Under the pieces are notes generated by a model. That model was not told where the DNA came from, made no database searches, and saw nothing but the letters and a program-made list of their open reading frames with translations. A program made the translations under genes and the position numbers. From positions 1,922,001 through 1,986,000 of the forward strand of contig NZ_RBXT01000001.1 of NCBI RefSeq assembly GCF_003635045.1: DNA of 64,000 bases, written 5' to 3'. How positions within the stretch are numbered: the first letter of the stretch is position 1; the number at the start of each line of letters is the position of its first letter. Shown here piece by piece: positions 61,403 to 64,000 of this stretch. This stretch comes from Terracoccus luteus. GTDB taxonomy: Bacteria; Actinomycetota; Actinomycetes; Actinomycetales; Dermatophilaceae.

Positions 61403-62857
61403 ATGTCGCCGTTCCGTTCCGCACCGCAGTCCCCCTCCCGACCGCGGCGACGTCGTCGCCTCGCCGGGGCGCTCTGCGTGACCCTCGCCGCCGGAGCCGC
61501 CTTGGCCCTGTCACCGGCCGGCACGACGGCCGCGGCCGCGGAGGCGCAGTGCTCCGACTTCACCCGCAAGGTCTACACCACCCTCGACCCGACCCGCGGC
61601 GCCCAGCTGATGACGACGGTGCTCGGGGAGTCGCTCGCGGGCGACGCCCGTGGCCTGACCGTCCCCGCCACCGGCACCCTCAGTGCCGCGCCGGAGCCCG
61701 GCACCGGCCTCGTCCCCGTGACGCGCCTGCTGCGTGAGTCGGACGGCCAGTACCTCTACCGCACGACGGCCGACGGCGTCGCCGCGGCGGTCGCGGCCGG
61801 CTACGTCAGCCAGGGCACCGCGTTCCACGCCGCCACGACGGGCGGGAGCTGCCTGCGCCCCGTCACCGAGCTCGTCAAGGGCGAGGCGCACCGCTACGTC
61901 AGCACCCCGGCCGAGCGGTCGTCGCTCGTCGCCTCCGGCTGGCGCAACGCCGGGGTCGTCTTCCATCTCGGCCGGGGCACGCTCGCCAAGGTCTTCACCG
62001 TCGCCGTCATCCCCGACACCCAGCAGGAGACGAAGACACCCGGCGACCCGCGCTTCCTCGACCGGTCCCGCTGGCTCGTCGCCAACCGCGACCGGCTGGG
62101 CCTCGCCTTCGTCACCCACACCGGCGACGTCACCGACTGGGACACCCCGGACCACTACATGTACGCCACCGCGAGCGCCGCCCTCGCGCCGCTCGACGGG
62201 GTCGTGCCCTACTCGCTCAGCATCGGCAACCACGACACCGCCGCGGTCGGCCCCGGTGGCAGCGCGGCGGACCCGACGATGACGAAGGTGCTCGTGCGCG
62301 ACACCCGCACCTTCAACGCCTACCTCGGCCGGGGCACGGCCGCCCTCGGCGGGCGGTTCGAGGCGGGCAAGGTCGACAACACGTACAGCACCTTCAGCGC
62401 CGGTGGCCTGCGCTGGCTCGTGCTCAACCTCGAGCTGTGGCCGCGGGCCGCGGCGGTGGCGTGGGCCAAGGGCGTCGTCGCCGCCCACCCGCGCCACAAC
62501 GTCATCGTCAACACACACAGCTACCTCGACGCCACCGGCGCCCTCGTCCAGTCGCCGGGCTACGGCGCGACCAGCCCGCAGTACCTCTACGACCAGCTCG
62601 TCTCGACCAGCCCCAACGTCAAGATCGTGGTCAGCGGGCACACCGGCACGTCGTTCGCCCGCGTCGACCGTACGCCGTCGGGCAACGTCGTCAACAGCTT
62701 CCTGCTCGCGATGCACGACGGCCGCACCAACCCCGTCCGCCTCCTCGAGGTCAACACGACGACGGACGAGGTCGCCTCCTACGTCTACGGTCCGTACACC
62801 TCGACGGTCTTCGACGCCTTCGCCACGCCCCCGCGGCCGGCCGGATGGGTGCGCTGA
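61403..62857 (+). CDS. Secreted metallophosphoesterase with N-terminal repeat domain
   Basis: 484 residues. Arg-rich n-region and signal peptide (RRRRLAGALCVTLAAGAALALSPAGTTAAAAEA). A ~140-residue region follows, of the 'VYTTLD…QYLYRTTADGVAAAVAAGYVSQGTAFHA' type, which I recognise only as a DUF5648-like propeller-edge module. The phosphoesterase core comes next: VAVIPDTQQET, THTGDVTDW, SIGNHDTAAV, VNTHSYLD and VSGHTG. Metal-ligand positions D, GD, GNHD, H and GH are all present. Extracellular phosphomonoester or diester hydrolase; substrate unknown. The last 73 bases overlap the convergent gene. Confidence 0.85.
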   Translation: MSPFRSAPQSPSRPRRRRRLAGALCVTLAAGAALALSPAGTTAAAAEAQCSDFTRKVYTTLDPTRGAQLMTTVLGESLAGDARGLTVPATGTLSAAPEPGTGLVPVTRLLRESDGQYLYRTTADGVAAAVAAGYVSQGTAFHAATTGGSCLRPVTELVKGEAHRYVSTPAERSSLVASGWRNAGVVFHLGRGTLAKVFTVAVIPDTQQETKTPGDPRFLDRSRWLVANRDRLGLAFVTHTGDVTDWDTPDHYMYATASAALAPLDGVVPYSLSIGNHDTAAVGPGGSAADPTMTKVLVRDTRTFNAYLGRGTAALGGRFEAGKVDNTYSTFSAGGLRWLVLNLELWPRAAAVAWAKGVVAAHPRHNVIVNTHSYLDATGALVQSPGYGATSPQYLYDQLVSTSPNVKIVVSGHTGTSFARVDRTPSGNVVNSFLLAMHDGRTNPVRLLEVNTTTDEVASYVYGPYTSTVFDAFATPPRPAGWVR

Positions 62858-63987
62858 GGGTCCCGCTCCCTCGCCCTCGTACCGGATGCCGTGGGGCCGG
62901 GCTCGGCCGTGACGGCGTGGCCCCACTCGGCGCCCTTCCCCCGGGTGGCGGCGTGGTCACGGCCGTGCGCGGTGTCGGGCGTCGTGGCCGAACGGCCCTT
63001 CGACGTGCCGCCGGCGGCCTCGGTCCGTCCCTTGCCCTTGCCCGGCTTGCCCTTGCCTGCCTTGCCGCGGTCGCTGCCCGTCGTGGGCCCGGCACCACGG
63101 GCGAGAGTCTCCGGCAGCGCGGTGGCGGGCTCGGGGCGCTTCTTCACCTGACCCGGTGCGTCGGCCCTGCCCTTGCCGTCGCCTTTGCCCTTCCCGTCCC
63201 TCTTCCCGCTGCGGTCGTTCGCCGACGCCGCGACGGGCGGGGCGTCCGTACTGCGCTGTGTCTCGGCCTGCTTGACCCTCTCGACCGTCGCGGCCTCGGC
63301 CGCCACCCGGCCGGGCGGCGTCTGACCGGACCGGCCCGCGACCCGCGCCTGGGTGCGGCCCGGGGTGGCCCGGCGCTCCCCGACCGAGTCCGCGGCCGGG
63401 ACGTCGCCGTCCTCGACGTAGGCACCGACCCGCTCGCGGGCTGACGGCGCGGTGGCCGTCGCGAACACCCGCACCGGGTTCGACGTCGCCCTCGCGTCGG
63501 TCCCCACGTACTGCGCGACGGAGGTCACCTCGACCCCGTCCGCTTCGCCACCGGACGTCTGCGAGCGGTCGAACGCCGCTGAGACAGTCTTCTGAACGGC
63601 GCTGTCGAGGCGTGGGGACAGGCCCGAGCCGCGCGAGAGGTCACGTTCACCGGCATCCCGCGTCGTGCCCGGTCGCTCTGGCGCGGTGACGACGGCGCGA
63701 CTGCGGTCGGCGGCGACGCTGCTGCCGTCGGGGCCGGGCAGGTCACCCGCGGCGGCGGCCCCGACGCCCGAGGCGGCGAGGACGGCGACGGTGACGGCCG
63801 TGACGGTCCGTCGCCCGTGACGGCGGCGACGTCGCACCGGGACGGGGTGGTCGGCGTGGTCGGCGAGCGCCGACAGCAGCCCGACGACGGGGTCACCCGC
63901 GGCGCCCGGGCAGGGGCTGCGGGAGCCGAGCAGGTCGAGCAGCTCGTCGTCGGCGACGACCGGGCCGCGGGGGACGCTCCTGGTCAC
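62785..63987 (-). CDS. Membrane protein of anti-sigma-factor-like type with Lys/Gly-rich tail
   Basis: 400 residues. N-terminal cytoplasmic part (DDELLDLLGSRSPCPGAAGDPVVGLLSALADHAD), basic RRRRRHGRR, one membrane segment (TVTAVTVAVLAASGVGAAAA), then a long polar extracellular region with repeated GKG/KGKG runs. The layout resembles actinobacterial anti-sigma proteins encoded after an ECF sigma gene, and the bases upstream could hold such a gene's last codons, but no ZAS motif is visible; I would not call it firmly. GTG 63987 with GGGGAG five bases upstream. Overlaps the convergent phosphoesterase gene by 73 bases. Confidence 0.6.
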   Translation of the reverse strand: MTRSVPRGPVVADDELLDLLGSRSPCPGAAGDPVVGLLSALADHADHPVPVRRRRRHGRRTVTAVTVAVLAASGVGAAAAGDLPGPDGSSVAADRSRAVVTAPERPGTTRDAGERDLSRGSGLSPRLDSAVQKTVSAAFDRSQTSGGEADGVEVTSVAQYVGTDARATSNPVRVFATATAPSARERVGAYVEDGDVPAADSVGERRATPGRTQARVAGRSGQTPPGRVAAEAATVERVKQAETQRSTDAPPVAASANDRSGKRDGKGKGDGKGRADAPGQVKKRPEPATALPETLARGAGPTTGSDRGKAGKGKPGKGKGRTEAAGGTSKGRSATTPDTAHGRDHAATRGKGAEWGHAVTAEPGPTASGTRARERDPQRTHPAGRGGVAKASKTVEVYGP

Positions 63988-64000
63988 GGCTGCTCCCCCG
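63984..64000 (-). CDS. Possible 3' end of an upstream gene (edge)
   Basis: On the minus strand the last 17 bases can read …GEQP then TGA, the TGA overlapping the GTG of the anti-sigma-like gene (GTGA), the same coupling seen throughout the window. If real, the gene beyond the edge would be its operon partner, plausibly a sigma factor. Too short to identify. Confidence 0.2.

Overview
This window is a gene-dense, very GC-rich (about 72% by eye) chromosomal stretch from an actinobacterium. The folD–DUF3017–mdh, sucCD–DUF6350–purN–purH and guaB/guaB3 groupings, the GTG-rich starts and the leaderless-type promoters all point to Micrococcales, most likely Intrasporangiaceae or a close relative. I see no rRNA, tRNA, CRISPR array, insertion sequence or prophage. 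Almost everything reads as stable core or near-core chromosome. Protein names come from recognising motifs and family resemblance by eye, not from any search.

Layout. 1-8.5 kb: the start of a flippase-like gene running off the left edge, aquaporin, a SatD-type regulator with a membrane partner, malate dehydrogenase, DUF3017-folD, a FAD oxidoreductase, and a MarR gene facing a phosphotransferase. 8.5-16.5 kb: a heterodimeric ABC exporter pair, a uracil/xanthine permease, a small DUF6458 protein, a TrmB/LuxR-type regulator and an EamA transporter. 16.5-25.8 kb: purine and TCA genes (purN, a ZTP riboswitch, purH, DUF6350, sucCD), then a lipase and an M23 cell-wall peptidase. 25.9-31 kb: pcrA, a quinone oxidoreductase and an amidohydrolase. 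31-38.4 kb: small membrane protein, NUDIX, GT4 glycosyltransferase, PIG-L deacetylase, a very unusual asparagine-synthetase/F420-ligase-like fusion, and guaA. 38.5-43.8 kb: an orphan immunity-like protein, DUF3817, SURF1, a lipoprotein and a secreted M6 metalloprotease. 43.9-50.3 kb: a complete Mrp Na+/H+ antiporter operon (A/B fused, then C to G). 50.3-54.4 kb: a second ABC pair paralogous to the first, and a MarR gene. 54.8-64 kb: histidine phosphatase, an SOS-boxed DUF222/HNH protein, guaB3, a methyltransferase, guaB, a secreted phosphoesterase and an anti-sigma-like membrane protein.

Common threads. Purine metabolism recurs (purN, purH, guaA, guaB, guaB3, folD, uraA), with a ZMP/ZTP sensor exactly on the gene that consumes ZMP. 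Many genes have a -10 hexamer ending 6-7 bases before the start codon, the layout of leaderless mRNAs. Cell-envelope hydrolases (M23, M6) carry tandem GTMACG-like boxes of the kind expected for MtrA.

Most noteworthy: (i) the AsnB-like/F420-ligase-like fusion with a damaged PP-loop; (ii) two paralogous ABC pairs in which one subunit has lost Walker A, the Q-loop and the H-loop but kept LSGGQ, while its partner shows the mirror image; (iii) a strongly over-represented 9-mer, CGGATGCCG, concentrated between genes; (iv) the LexA box over the start of the DUF222/HNH gene; (v) a promoter-to-terminator interval at 54.5-54.8 kb with no convincing protein.
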